From Macrothele yani (taxonomy: Eukaryota > Arthropoda > Arachnida > Araneae > Macrothelidae): a DNA stretch of 64,000 bases. Position numbers and translations under genes: made by a program. Below, piece by piece: positions 40,791 to 50,765 of the stretch. Location of the stretch: the NCBI GenBank assembly GCA_039090855.1, contig CM077013.1, positions 143,055,240-143,119,239 on the forward strand. The letters are read 5' to 3'. Below the pieces are notes generated by a model, which did not search any database, had not been told where the DNA came from, and was given only the letters and a program-made list of their open reading frames with translations. The number at the start of each line of letters is the position of its first letter. Position 1 is the stretch's first letter.

Positions 40791-41584
40791 GATGGAAAGC
40801 GTAAATAAAAGAATACCTGGTTATATTCTGCCAAAAATATTGAATTATGTCCCAGGAATATTATGATCTAAGGAAAAAAAGTTCCCAAGTCATATTACTT
40901 CAGCATACGATTCAAATTTTAATAACACATTGTTGCCTACTGCACAGGAGCTCTCAATGTTTAGACTGAAATGCGAAAGAAACTGGTTTAATTTAAAATA
41001 ATAATTTTAGGTTCTCAAGGGCAATCTTGAATTTAAATTTCATAGAATACGATTCTAAGTAAAAAATCTGTATGTCGTTTATGAACGACAAAGTAGAAAC
41101 CAAAATTCCTGACGTAACGTTTTCCTGTTTCTAAAGAGTTGCTGAAACGATTTTAACCGTGTGTTGTAACGCATCTTTGACGTAATGTCAGAATTATTTG
41201 GAAGAGATGACGTCACACCAGCAGCTGTGAAAAAACATTTTTACTTGCTATAACAACAAAGCAAAGCGATACACGCATGCACTGTATTAATTGGCTATAT
41301 TTTGTGGTTGTAAGAATCTTACCTTAATATGGAGTGTCACAAAAATACGCGAAACAATGTTTCGTCAAAGTGAAACAGATGTATTCCAAATGGGAAGCAA
41401 TGAACATAACAAAAATGAACATAAACATTACAACAATAAAAACAAATTATACTGGTTGAAGCAGAGATTCAACAATGAAAACAGCCACGCACCAGGCGCC
41501 TACAAAATGGGACAAACGTTCAGACAAAGGAAATTATATGTTTAGATTACGTTGGTTTCTGTGTAAGACATTAATTCCGAGCTT
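40791..41584. other. Interval with no supported gene
   Basis: AT-rich; a frame at 41291-41545 is Asn-rich and has no recognisable domain. Confidence 0.45.
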
Positions 41585-42420
41585 TTTAGCACGTCTTTTA
41601 TAAAAAAAGATCGTGCTAATGTTATCACTTCGTCCATCCGTCAGTCTGTCTCCGGACACCATATTCCTGCAACTTTTAGTCCGATCTAAAAAATTCTTTT
41701 TGCATTGAGAAGCTCGAAATGTGAGAATGATGATCCTTGCATTCCGTTTTTTTTGAAGCATAACCTTGCTGCTAGAGGGCGTAAATTCAGGTGATATCGG
41801 AATCAAAATGCATTTTATTCCAAATACTTGCTTCTAAATATCCGAGTGAAAAAATTATTTCTCCTTTCGATGTCATTTATACAATGTTGTATAAAGCATA
41901 GATTTTCCGCTAGGGGGCATAAAGGTAAATTGCGTTCCTCGATATCTCTGCTTCTAAAAGACCGATTTGAAAAATTCTTCCTGCATCGGATACAGCTCCT
42001 GATGGAAAGTGTTTTTAAATTTCAAATTTTTGGTAGGGAATAATTTATCCACCAGAGAGCGTAAGTGTTTGTTTTTGTTTCCGATGTATTAGCAGAAAAT
42101 CTGAGCTTCTGAAAACTCGATTGAAAAAATTCTTTCGTGGACCGATACCGCCCTCGTCGGAAAATTCTATGAGAATACCGCTTTTTTAAAATAGAGCATA
42201 GTTTTTCCACCATAGGACGTAGATGTATATCTTATTTTTGTCGATATTTCTACATCTAAGAGTTCGATTTGAAAATATCATTTCTTTGTTGGAGAGCTTT
42301 TCCCGTGCGAAATGTTTAAAATATAATTTCAAATATTTCTTAATGCACAAGCATCCCACTAGAGGGCGTAAGCTTACATTTCAAACCCGATTGAAAAAAA
42401 TCTTATTGGTCAGATACTAC
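41585..42420 (-). mobile_element. CTCF-motif tandem-array element, copy 3
   Basis: Reverse-oriented tail (TTTTTAGCACGTCTTTTATA, then CGTCCATCCGTCAGTCTGTC), followed by five units with cores near 41770, 41908, 42049, 42208 and 42357 (for example CCGCTAGGGGGCATAAAG). Head not found. Confidence 0.78.
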
Positions 42421-42445
42421 TAACTATGAAAACTCTTTGGGCATA

Positions 42446-42781
42446 AAATAGAAGTAATCGCTGTTTGCACGTTTATAAGTGAGTCACGGAAAAATTCTCA
42501 TCGGCCGCCACCGGGAATCGAATCTAGGGTCTTCCAGTTACGCGCCGGACATGCTTCTACTGCACCACAGCGGCCTCGAAATTCTCGAGACTCACATACG
42601 ACAAACTGCCAAACCACCTGGCAGGTTGCTTCTTGGGAGCCCCTCACAATGCTGGGGATTCAACAAAGATGAACAGCAGCAACTGAACATATAACGAGAA
42701 GGCGAATGAATAATAAATGCACAGTTGACGTGGATTAGGAACGTCAAATAGAAGTCATCGCTCTTTCCACGTTTATAAGTG
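42446..42781. repeat. 36-bp direct repeats, 300 bp apart
   Basis: AAATAGAAGTAATCGCTGTT (42446) and AAATAGAAGTCATCGCTCTT (42746), each ending CACGTTTATAAGTG, offset exactly 300 bp. They bracket a tRNA-like sequence. Confidence 0.85.
42503..42575 (-). repeat. tRNA-like sequence (SINE head or tRNA relic)
   Basis: On the minus strand: GGCCGCTGTGGTGCAGTAGA ... GATTCGATTCCCGGTGGCGG CC. The ends pair GGCCGC/GCGGCC; box A GTGGTGCAGTAGAAGC and box B GATTCGATTCC are near consensus. 73 nt. No clean anticodon arm, so probably a SINE head. Outer inverted repeats (GTGAGTC) surround it. Confidence 0.6.
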
Positions 42782-42811
42782 TCCACTACACCGCTGTGGT
42801 GCAGTGGACAC
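42779..42811. repeat. Short perfect-type hairpin
   Basis: GTGTCCACTACACC, a short loop, then GGTGCAGTGGACAC: 13 of 14 pairs. Lies at the point where the Tc1 at 42812-43949 should have its missing end. Confidence 0.8.
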
Positions 42812-43822
42812 TCCTTGGCCCGGATGGCAGGAATGAGACGGCGTGGCAAAGACGCAATGAGGCCCTGGAAGGTTTCACGAGACACACGTGCCCGTTCGGA
42901 CTGAAGCAGAGCACGGAGGTCCCGGAGATAATGTGGTTGTGTGTCAGTACGTCGAACCTGTCGATCTAAATAGTCCCACAAGTGTTCTATGGCATTGAAG
43001 TCGGGCGATTTCACAGGCCAAAGCAGAACATAGATATCGCTTTCATGTTCCTGGAACCAGTCACTGACCCCATTAGAGACGTGGCGTGGCGCGGCGCATT
43101 GTTCTGTTGGTAGACACCATCTTCAACAGGGTGCACGTCCAACATGAAGGGATGCATGTGGTCAGCGAGGATGGACAGGTAGACCTTGGCGTTCAGGGAC
43201 CCATCCAGTTTCCCCAGCGATCCCAGGTCATACCAGGAAAACATCCCCCAGACATTCACACCGTCACCGCCGGCCTGTATTTGACCGACAAGCATGTCCA
43301 GGTGTTAGTTCCAGTGTGTCTGACGCCGTAATCGCCACTTTTGTTGAGTAGAAACCTCGATTCGTCGGAGAAGGCAACCTGTTTGCACTGTCCAATCACG
43401 GTAGTTCCATGCGATGTTCAGGCGTCGTTGCCGATGGACCTGGGTTAACATGGGCGTCTTGACGCAGCGTTGACTCTAGAAACCCATGCTTAACCGGATT
43501 CGCTCTACTGTTATCGGGAACACGTACTTGGGTGCCCCAGCGTTCATTTGCATGGTCAATTGCTGAACTGTTGCGCGCCGATTGTCCTTTACAAGTCGAC
43601 GGAGGAGACGTTCTCCTCTGGGGTTCCCCAATTATGACGTCAGAAGGTACTCGGTGTGCCAAAGGCCCATTCTTGGTGCACCCTTACTACAGAACCTCGC
43701 GAACAGCCCACGAAGCCTGTTGTTCCTGAGATGCTTCCATCCTTGGCGCGGTAGCCGATGATCATTCCTTTTTGCACGTCCGACGAATCACAACCTCTGC
43801 CCACTGTGCTCAAGCTGCGCAC
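42812..43822 (-). pseudogene. Tc1-like transposase, frameshifted
   Basis: N-terminal part DSSDVQKGMIIGYRAKDGSI and GCSRGSVVRVHQEW (43822-43640). Middle part GGDGVNVWGMFSWYDLGSLG and VYQQNNAPRHAT (43295-43011; the QQDN Asp is Asn). Then SPDFNAIEHLWDYLDRQVRR (43014 down) with the Glu. Several frameshifts. The first-Asp region is not cleanly readable. Confidence 0.82.
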
Positions 43823-43949
43823 TACGGCTCATCTGTCCTGGCCGGCCGCTTATGTCTCCGCGTGGTCCACCTTGTCACGTACACTGTGACGCGCCTGGGC
43901 GGGTACAGCGTGATTCCCGGGGTGGTCATATTATTCTGATACGACTGTG
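42812..43949 (-). mobile_element. Tc1-like transposon, one end missing
   Basis: The right end, reversed, is CACAGTCGTATCAGAATAAT followed by ATGACCACC, with TA at 43950-43951. No matching left end is found between 42440 and 42812. The interior is a minus-strand transposase. Confidence 0.82.
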
Positions 43950-43954
43950 TATAC

Positions 43955-44480
43955 TCCACCTTGCTAAAAGTACCAACCAGAACCTATTCTTGAAAATAAA
44001 AATTACTCTACCTTGTGTACTTTATCTTGTTAAACGTACCAACCAGAACCTATTCTTGAAAATAAGAATTACTCTACCTTGTATACTCTATCTTGTCAAA
44101 AGTACCAACCAGAACCTATTATGTGTATACTCTACCTTGGTAAAAGTACCAACCAGAACATATTCTGTGTATACCCTACCTTGTTAAAACTACCAACCAG
44201 AACCTATTCTGTGTATACTCTACCTTGGCAAAAGTACCAACCAGAACGTATTCTGTGTATACCCTACCTTGTTAAAAGTACCAACCAGAGCCTGTTCTGT
44301 TTATACTCTACCTTGTTAAAACTACCAACCAGAACCTATTCTGTGTATACTCTACCTTGTTAAAAGTACCAACCAGAACCTATTCTGTATATACTCTACC
44401 TGGTTAAAAGTGCCAACCAGAACCTATTTATATACTCTACCTTGTTAAAAATACCAACCAGAACCTATTCTTGAAAATAA
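43955..44480. repeat. 44-bp minisatellite
   Basis: CCAACCAGAACCTATTCTG with TATACTCTACCTTGTTAAAA repeats about 11 times. The first and last units carry an extra TTGAAAATAAAAATTA (64-bp type), the middle ones are 44 bp. It starts within 5 bp of the Tc1 end at 43949. Open frames through it are repeat artefacts. Confidence 0.92.
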
Positions 44481-44551
44481 AAATTATTGAAACAAACCTA
44501 TCATTACAGACTATAGTACCTTAACTTTAAATACACCAGATATGAATAATA

Positions 44552-44628
44552 ATGAAACGCATATGGCGTATTAAATCCGTTTATTTCTGTATTAAAAAAA
44601 CGGATTTAATACGCTACATGCGTTTCAT
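44552..44628. repeat. 31-bp-stem hairpin
   Basis: ATGAAACGCATATGGCGTAT/TAAATCCGTTT pairs with its reverse complement at 44598-44628 (29 of 31), with a ~15-nt loop. Confidence 0.9.
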
Positions 44629-46280
44629 GACTAGAGTACCGTTACCACAATCGACTGAACATTGTAATTGTTGACAAAAATGTGAGGAAAACACAAGTGA
44701 TAGATGTAGCGATTCCACTTACAGAAAATATCCAAAGAACAGTATCTGAGAAAATCTCGAAATATGAGAACCTGCGAATGGAAATTCAAAGGTCTGGAAA
44801 CAAAGCAAAACACAGATCGTACCAGTTGTCATTTCGGGAACCGCAGTAGTACCAAATAATTTTCTGAAAAACCTCGAGGAATTAGGTTTACCATAGAGAC
44901 TGCTTCACCCAATCCAAAGGCAATCATTCTAGACGCCCGCCATATCACTAGAAAATCCCTGAATATCCAGGCTTGAGATGAATATCTCCGTTTTTGATCA
45001 CCAGCCTAGGACGTGAAAGTCAAATAATATCAGAGAAAAATAATAAATGATGATCTGCTGCTTAAAATTTGCGTGGAAAAACGAGAGAAGTTTTAAGGAG
45101 GTTACATCAAAATTGGGCACACACACTCCCAAAAAGGTTCATCCCTACTGCCCTAGGGTGAGTTCTTTCTTAGTTATCCGAAAGATTTTGTAATAAGATT
45201 TATTATGCCAATAAGCATTTGATCATTATTACATTTTATGTTACCAAACTTACATCAAATCTCATTGCCCTCCTGAAAATTCGGTGCGATTTGTTGTTTC
45301 CCCCCCCCCTTATCAACCAGTGATATGATTCTTGTTTCAGAGTTGTTAGGACCATTAAACAACTCAAGGATGATTCTGGAGTAAAACAAAGTACCAGTCT
45401 TAGCAATAACACACCCAGATGTGATACATCAAAGACTGTGAAAGAAAGTCACGCACAAAACAAATATAATACAGCTCTGAGATAAACTGTTATTAATTGA
45501 GGCGTCAATGCCACGAAAACAGCGCTGCAGTTAGAGCAACCAACAAAAGCGTCATGCCATTGGGAGAAATGATCGAACTCACTTCTCAGAAGAAGGACGG
45601 GCGCAAAGGATAATGGCCACCATTTACAAACAGCCCAGAATATGTCAGTCATTTTTATTTGCCAGAAAGAACGCCAGATTGCGGAACATGGAAAAGTGAG
45701 CAAAAGTTTGAACGGAGAGCTATAGTAAAAGCATTCAAAAGTCTCCACGAAAGTGAAAGAAATTCTCCTCGAACAAAGACTTGTGTAGGAAACTACGGAA
45801 TAAAGAACTGTCTTTCAGAAGGGAAATTTGAACTTTGTCTTAACAATGCTGTATCCGCGTGAGAACATTTGGGAACACCCACGTTATCAATCAACTTCAC
45901 ATTTAACGTTTTGACGCAATTGAATATTTTAGTAATTTTATAGCAGCAGGTTTCAAAATCTCTCGTCTCGAAGTGCAAAGGATTATTTTAAAATATAGAA
46001 CCAAAGCTGTACTGTGGATTTTACATCTCAGATGGAGTTCGACAAATCATGAGTTGCGTAAAAGTTGTCGTAGCACTTAAATTTTTTCTCAGGAATTTTT
46101 CTACACAGCTCTTCACTGTATACAATGCAATGTCATTTTAGACTGTTTAACAAGGTTATGTAGCTTTCCCTTTACATCATTCAACAGTATTTTATGAAAT
46201 TTTAATCTTTTGAAGCATAAAAGACTGAATTAATGGAATTAAGAAGTAGCAGATGTCTTTCTTCTGAGTCTAACAGAGTA
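44629..46280. other. Interval with no supported gene
   Basis: 1.65 kb with short frames only (45449-45748 minus, 45659-45862 plus), none with a recognisable domain. A C-run occurs at 45300-45310. Confidence 0.45.
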
Positions 46281-47154
46281 TCTTACTATATAAAAAGCAA
46301 GACTTGCGACGACGTGAATCACTTTTTAACCATCAACAAACAATGACGTGCGCTGTTTAACAGAAGAAGACGAACATTTATATTCCGGTGTTCACACGGT
46401 GTTATCCGCAACCGTTCCTGTTTAATGTTTTGTTTACATCTTTTTTCTTTCGTTCGAAGTTAGAATTTTTTTTTTTCGGGTGCGGTTGAAGTGGAGGTAC
46501 ACATAATTGTTTTTTCGTGTGCGATGGAAATGGAAACACACAGTTGTAGGTTGTAAGATGTTTTACTTTACTGGCGCTGAGTAAGGCAAGGACGAACGTT
46601 ATTGTCCTTCGGGAACTGGACTGTTGTTTTAAACCCTGCCTATGCCGCGTCAAAAATGAAAGTCACCTCTTTCATTCGCTAAAGAGACTGAAGTTAAGCT
46701 CCGCAAAGCCGATTACGATCGAGCAAAGCGGCAACAACGCACTGAAGTCGAAAGACAAGAAGTTAACCGCCGCAATGCCGAACATGCCAGAAAAAAGGGA
46801 CAAAAATGCAGTGCAGTGGAAAGAAATGCTGATATTTGACGTTTGCGTGATTGTAGAAGTTATATGACGCGGCAACATATTGAAGCTGAATCTCAGCGCA
46901 TAATAAATGTTCATATTGTAGATGCATAGCACTTGAATGGGATTACACGTCCCTTACCAAGTGAGGATATCATCCGGAAAACGCTTCCGTATTTTGTATT
47001 TCTATGCATGAGCAGTGAAGTACATCAAGGGTGTGTTTCAACGCACACTCATTATTTACGATGAACCCGCAAAAAAAAAAAAAAAAGATAATAATAGCTT
47101 AAATTACAGTAAGTGATTTCTAGAACCTCTTATCTCAACGGGCTTTACAGCTAG
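46281..47154 (+). mobile_element. Helitron, short non-autonomous copy
   Basis: Begins TCTTACTATATAAAAAGCAA directly after an A and ends GGGCTTTACAGCTAG directly before a T. TC...CTAG between A and T is the Helitron rule, and the 5' TCTNACTATATAAA start is common in arthropod Helitrons. The inside has a broken coding relic but no helicase. I see only a weak 3' hairpin. Confidence 0.75.
46642..46929 (+). pseudogene. Possible Helitron protein N-terminus, broken
   Basis: MPRQK then a stop. Downstream codons give KETEVKLRKADYDRAKRQQR, TEVERQEVNRRNAEHARKKG and, after another stop, RQHIEAESQR. Highly basic Arg/Glu-repeat leaders like this occur at the start of arthropod Helitron proteins. The match is by character, not by a catalytic motif, so this is tentative. 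Confidence 0.45.
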
Positions 47155-47160
47155 TATATA

Positions 47161-47987
47161 CACTATATTGGCAAAAGTCATCAGACACCCCTTCAAAAGC
47201 AAATGAACGGATCCGCTGTGTTGTTAAGATGCGCGGTACATCTGCAAACGGTATAAAAACAAGCCTGCAGCTGACCGCGATGATATTGCAATATGAGGTT
47301 GAGTGAAAATGTCGCAGCGGGAGAGAACTGACTTTGAGAAAGGGAAGATTCTTGGGTAAACGTGGGTTGTCCATAAGAGAAACCGAGAGGCGTTTAAACA
47401 TACCCAACTCAACTGTTTTGGATGCACTGAATAAGTGGAAGTCACATGGCGTGCCTGAAGTAGCAAAACGTATCAGCAGACCAGCAAAGAAAATCAGTGA
47501 CAGAGAACGTCGAGGCCTCGGGAGAGTCGTTACAGCTAATCGACGGAGTACTGCACAAGACCTCAGTGTACAGGTGAATAAAAATGCTGGAACCTCGGTA
47601 TGTACACGTACCATTCGCAGATAACTTCATTCCATAGGTTACCGTGGTCGTGCATCTGATCATAAGCCTTTCATCTCCACTCGGAATGCTACTCTTTGCT
47701 TATCATGGTGTAAAGAACATTTATCGTGGATCGTAGATCAATAGAAACGGGTTCTATGGACTGATGAATCCATATACACGATCCATCAGTCTGATGGCTG
47801 TGTGTGAGTATGGCAGAAGCCGGGGGAACACTATTTACCACAGTGTACTGTTCCTACAGTCAAGTTTGGAGCTGGCAGTGTGCTCGTGTGGGGGTGTTTT
47901 TCGTGGTATAGTCCCGGTCCATTGGTTATCGTGTACAAACCTGTTAACCATCACATCTACCTCGATATTCTGGACAATTATGTACTG
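47161..47987 (+). mobile_element. Tc1-like transposon, 3'-truncated (family of 30192)
   Basis: Left end CACTATATTGGCAAAAGTCA after TA (47159-47160). It then follows the same leader and coding order as 32594-33736, up to [10 protein letters not shown] at ~47985. The 3' third is replaced by another Tc1 piece. Confidence 0.9.
47309..47987 (+). pseudogene. Tc1-like transposase, N-terminal and central part
   Basis: MSQRERTDFEKGKILG, frameshift, SIRETERRLNIPNSTVLDAL (HTH), STAQDLSVQVNKNAGTSVCT, a stop at ~47621, then WTDESIYTIHQSDGC (first Asp) and [20 protein letters not shown]. The second Asp and Glu are missing through truncation. Confidence 0.87.
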
Positions 47988-47989
47988 TC

Positions 47990-48738
47990 TATTAAGCCAG
48001 AAATATCGTTAAAATTAACCATTACAGGGTGGTGGAGTAATGGTTTGGTCTATGATTAAGATCAATGGTCCTACAGAGTTTCTGGTGTTGGAGAAAGGGT
48101 CAATGAATGCCCAGGGTTATTGTGAGGAGGTCATTTTAGAACATGTAAGGCTGTTTCGTGGTGGTGTGAGAAATTCTTTTGTTTTTATGGACCACAAAGC
48201 TCTTCCTCATCGATCATCATGCGTTGATTAACTATTGTAGAGTGACGGGATGAACTGAATGAAGTGGCCTGCATTGTCCCCCTATATGAATCCATTCAAA
48301 AATGTTTGGAACGCTCTGGAGAGTCGAATTGCTGAACGCGATCCCCCACTTGCCCCCCCCCAAAAAAAGACCTGGTGATGGTGCTGAAAGAAGAATGGAG
48401 AAACCTCCCTCAGGATCTTCTGGGCAATCTTGTGAAAAGCATAGCCCACCGATGTCAATCATGCATTGCAGTCAGCGATGGACGTATACCCTATTAAAAT
48501 GATCCATGAGAAAATATATTTTTTTCCTGTTAATTTTAGTTATTGTGAGTCAGTGTCAGAAAATTGGTTCTTTTATCGATTGTCTCTATTGATTAGAACA
48601 AAGTCAAGCTTACTCATGGACATACATGTCCTCTTCATCTCTGTTTGCTCCTTATTAAAATATTTTCATCTACATCCTGTTGGAATAAAAATATGTTACG
48701 AAAATATAGGTGATCCTTAATTTTTGGACATGAGTGTA
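47990..48738 (+). mobile_element. Tc1-like transposon, 5'-truncated
   Basis: A different Tc1 family from the element before it. Coding relic plus a 3' end reading CTTAATTTTTGGACATGAGTG, followed by TATA and the next Tc1. Confidence 0.8.
48030..48497 (+). pseudogene. Tc1-like transposase, C-terminal part
   Basis: [51 protein letters not shown] (second Asp region; DN is DH here), a stop, WPALSPYMNPFKNVWNALES (SPDLNPIEN degraded, Glu lost to Lys) and IAHRCQSCIAVSDGRIPY. Similar in plan to the intact transposase at 16923-17951. Confidence 0.82.
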
Positions 48739-48742
48739 TATA

Positions 48743-49987
48743 CACTAATGAGCCATTACATTATGACCACCTAACTAATAAGCTGTGGACCCCCTTTAGC
48801 CTGCAAAACAGTGGAACACTTGGTGAGGCATCGATTCGATGAGGTGGCGATAGGTATCTTGGGGTATCTGGTACCATAATGTCAACAATCGGTCCTCCAA
48901 TTCCTGTACATTTGCGGGTGGTGGTGATTTAGCGCGAACCCGCTTTTCCAAGTCGAACCACAAATGTTCGATTGGGTTCATGGCAGGTGAATTTGAAGGC
49001 CAGGGCATTAACAGAAAGTCTTCAGCATGTTCTTCGAACCACTTCTTGACGATTCTGTCAGTGCGGCAGGGCACATTATTCTGTTGGGAATGGCCATCAC
49101 CAACAGGAAGCACAGTTGCCATGAATGGGTGAACTTGATCCGCAACGATGTTCAGATACCTTACAGCTGTCAGGGATTGTGCTATTGGGATAATGGGTCC
49201 TAAAGTGTCCCAAGAAAGCATCGTTCACAGCATAACACCACCGCCTCCGGCCGGATTCCAACCAACAGTGCATGCAGGTGCCTTAGTGTCCTTTGGTAAT
49301 CAGCGTATCCACGCTCGGCCGTCTACGTGTTGCACCAGGAATCTTGATTCGTTAGACCAGGCCACTTTATTCCAATCATCCACGCTCCAATCTCGATGAT
49401 CTTGGGTCCATTTCATGAGTTGTTGGCGATGACGTGCAGTGAACATGGCGACCCGGCTGGGTGTTCGGCTACGCAGGCCCATGAGCAGAAAGATGCTATG
49501 AACTGTATGTTGTGACACATTAGCCTGATCACCACTGTTGTAGCTGCGGGTGATTTGTCGCAGTGTGACTCTGCAGTCGCTGTGAACAATGCGCGAGGGT
49601 CTCTGTTCCCCTCTGGCATCAATGAGTTGCAGACGACACACGGCTGGACGAAGGTTTGTAGTTTGGCCCTCTGTGCACCACTTTTGATACGTATTCACTA
49701 CAGCGGCACGTGAACAACCCACAAGCCTCGCCGTTTCGAAGATGATAGTGCCGAGGCGCCGTGACATCACAATTTGTCCTTTATTGAACTCCGATAAATT
49801 GGCAGCTTTTCCCATTCTGACTTTGAATACTCTTTTAAGCCGGTCCTCGGACTTATAGCTCGGGCGAAAGCCGGTCCTCGGGTTGTATATATATACAGCT
49901 CTGTGAACTTCACATCCGTCACCATTGGTCTCCAGGCGCGTTCATTTCTCTCGGCTGGGGTAGTCATGATGAAATGTCTCATCGGTG
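48743..49987 (-). mobile_element. Tc1-like transposon (family of 14841)
   Basis: The left end is CACTAATGAGCCATTACATT and the right end, reversed, CACCGATGAGACATTTCATC. TA flanks at 48741-48742 and 49988-49989. 1245 bp. Confidence 0.92.
48796..49815 (-). pseudogene. Tc1-like transposase, two long pieces, catalytic Asp lost
   Basis: First piece (49815-49300): MGKAANLSEFNKGQIVMSRR, VGCSRAAVVNTYQKWC, then VAWSNESRFLVQHVDG, where the first Asp is Asn. Second piece (49221-48796): MLSWDTLGPIIPIAQSLTAV, HSQQNNVPCRTDRIV (second Asp is Asn) and NSPAMNPIEHLWFDLEKRVR with the Glu. Two of three acids are gone and one frameshift separates the pieces. Confidence 0.88.
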
Positions 49988-50142
49988 TAACGACAATTGC
50001 AGACGTAACATATTCAGGGTGGAAAAAACGACCGCATAAATACCCCAGGGGATGATTCCTTAGGTAAATTCAAGCATAAAATGTCCTCTGAAATTTTAGG
50101 ATTTAGAGCTTAGTTTTCCAGATATAAGCCCCTAAAGGTGCG

Positions 50143-50150
50143 TGACGTCA
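50143..50150. promoter_or_regulatory. CRE-like palindrome in left MITE arm
   Basis: GCGTGACGTCACGTC contains TGACGTCA, the consensus CREB/ATF site. Function not shown. Confidence 0.4.
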
Positions 50151-50473
50151 CGTCAGGAATCGCCTGTGTTTGGGATTCAAACACAACCAGAGTATCATGC
50201 AGGAAAGCTCGTGGCGGATGCCTGATTATGCAAGCTCAGTACCTCGGCAGTCATCACGACTGATTTACATATCGCAGTGCTCTCCGAGGCCGTATGTCAT
50301 GCAACAGGGCGACCAGTTCCGTTCGTCTGGACAATTGCGGACATTACGCGGTTCCGGAAACATGCTGGATGACTGTTGTTGAACTGCGATTGCAGAATCT
50401 GGCATCCGCCACTCGCTTCTTTGCATGACACTCGGGCTGTGCTTGAAGCCTCAAAAACAGGCGATTCCGAACG

Positions 50474-50481
50474 TGACGTCA
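50474..50481. promoter_or_regulatory. CRE-like palindrome in right MITE arm
   Basis: The same TGACGTCA inside ACGTGACGTCACGC, the mirror position of the left-arm site. Confidence 0.4.
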
Positions 50482-50621
50482 CGCACCTTTGGAGGGCTTG
50501 TATCTGGAAAATTAAGCCTTAAATCAAAAAATGTCAGAGAACATTTTATGCTTGAATTGACCCAAGGAATCAGCCCCCTGGGGTGTTTATGCGGTCGTTT
50601 CTTTCCACCATGTATATGTAG

Positions 50622-50765
50622 CCAAGCATTATGACCACCTGCTTAATAAGATGTTGGTACTTTACGAACCACGAAAACAACTCTTATCCGACGAGGAATG
50701 AATGCTACAAGAATTCTAAAGCTGTCTTGTGGTACCAACAAGTTATCAGCAGATCTTTTAACTTT
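50622..50765 (-). mobile_element. Tc1-like end fragment
   Basis: AAGCATTATGACCACCTGCT and TAATAAG.TGTTGGTAC resemble the 3' ends of Tc1 elements such as 48743. Cut off by the satellite. Confidence 0.65.

Larger units (their letters stand above)
50015..50612. mobile_element. MITE with ~240-bp inverted repeats
   Basis: The left arm CAGGGTGGAAAAAACGACCG and right arm, reversed, CATGGTGGAAAGAAACGACC stay alignable for about 240 bp (AATTCAAGCATAAAATGT, TTTTCCAGATA.AAGCC, GTGGCGGATGCC). No coding capacity. Target duplication unclear. Family unknown. Confidence 0.87.

Noticed and set aside
43852..44363. Frames with repeated KSTNQNLF / KYQPEPI
   Set aside because: Produced by the 44-bp minisatellite.
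45449..45748. 99-codon minus-strand frame
   Set aside because: No recognisable domain and no supporting signals.
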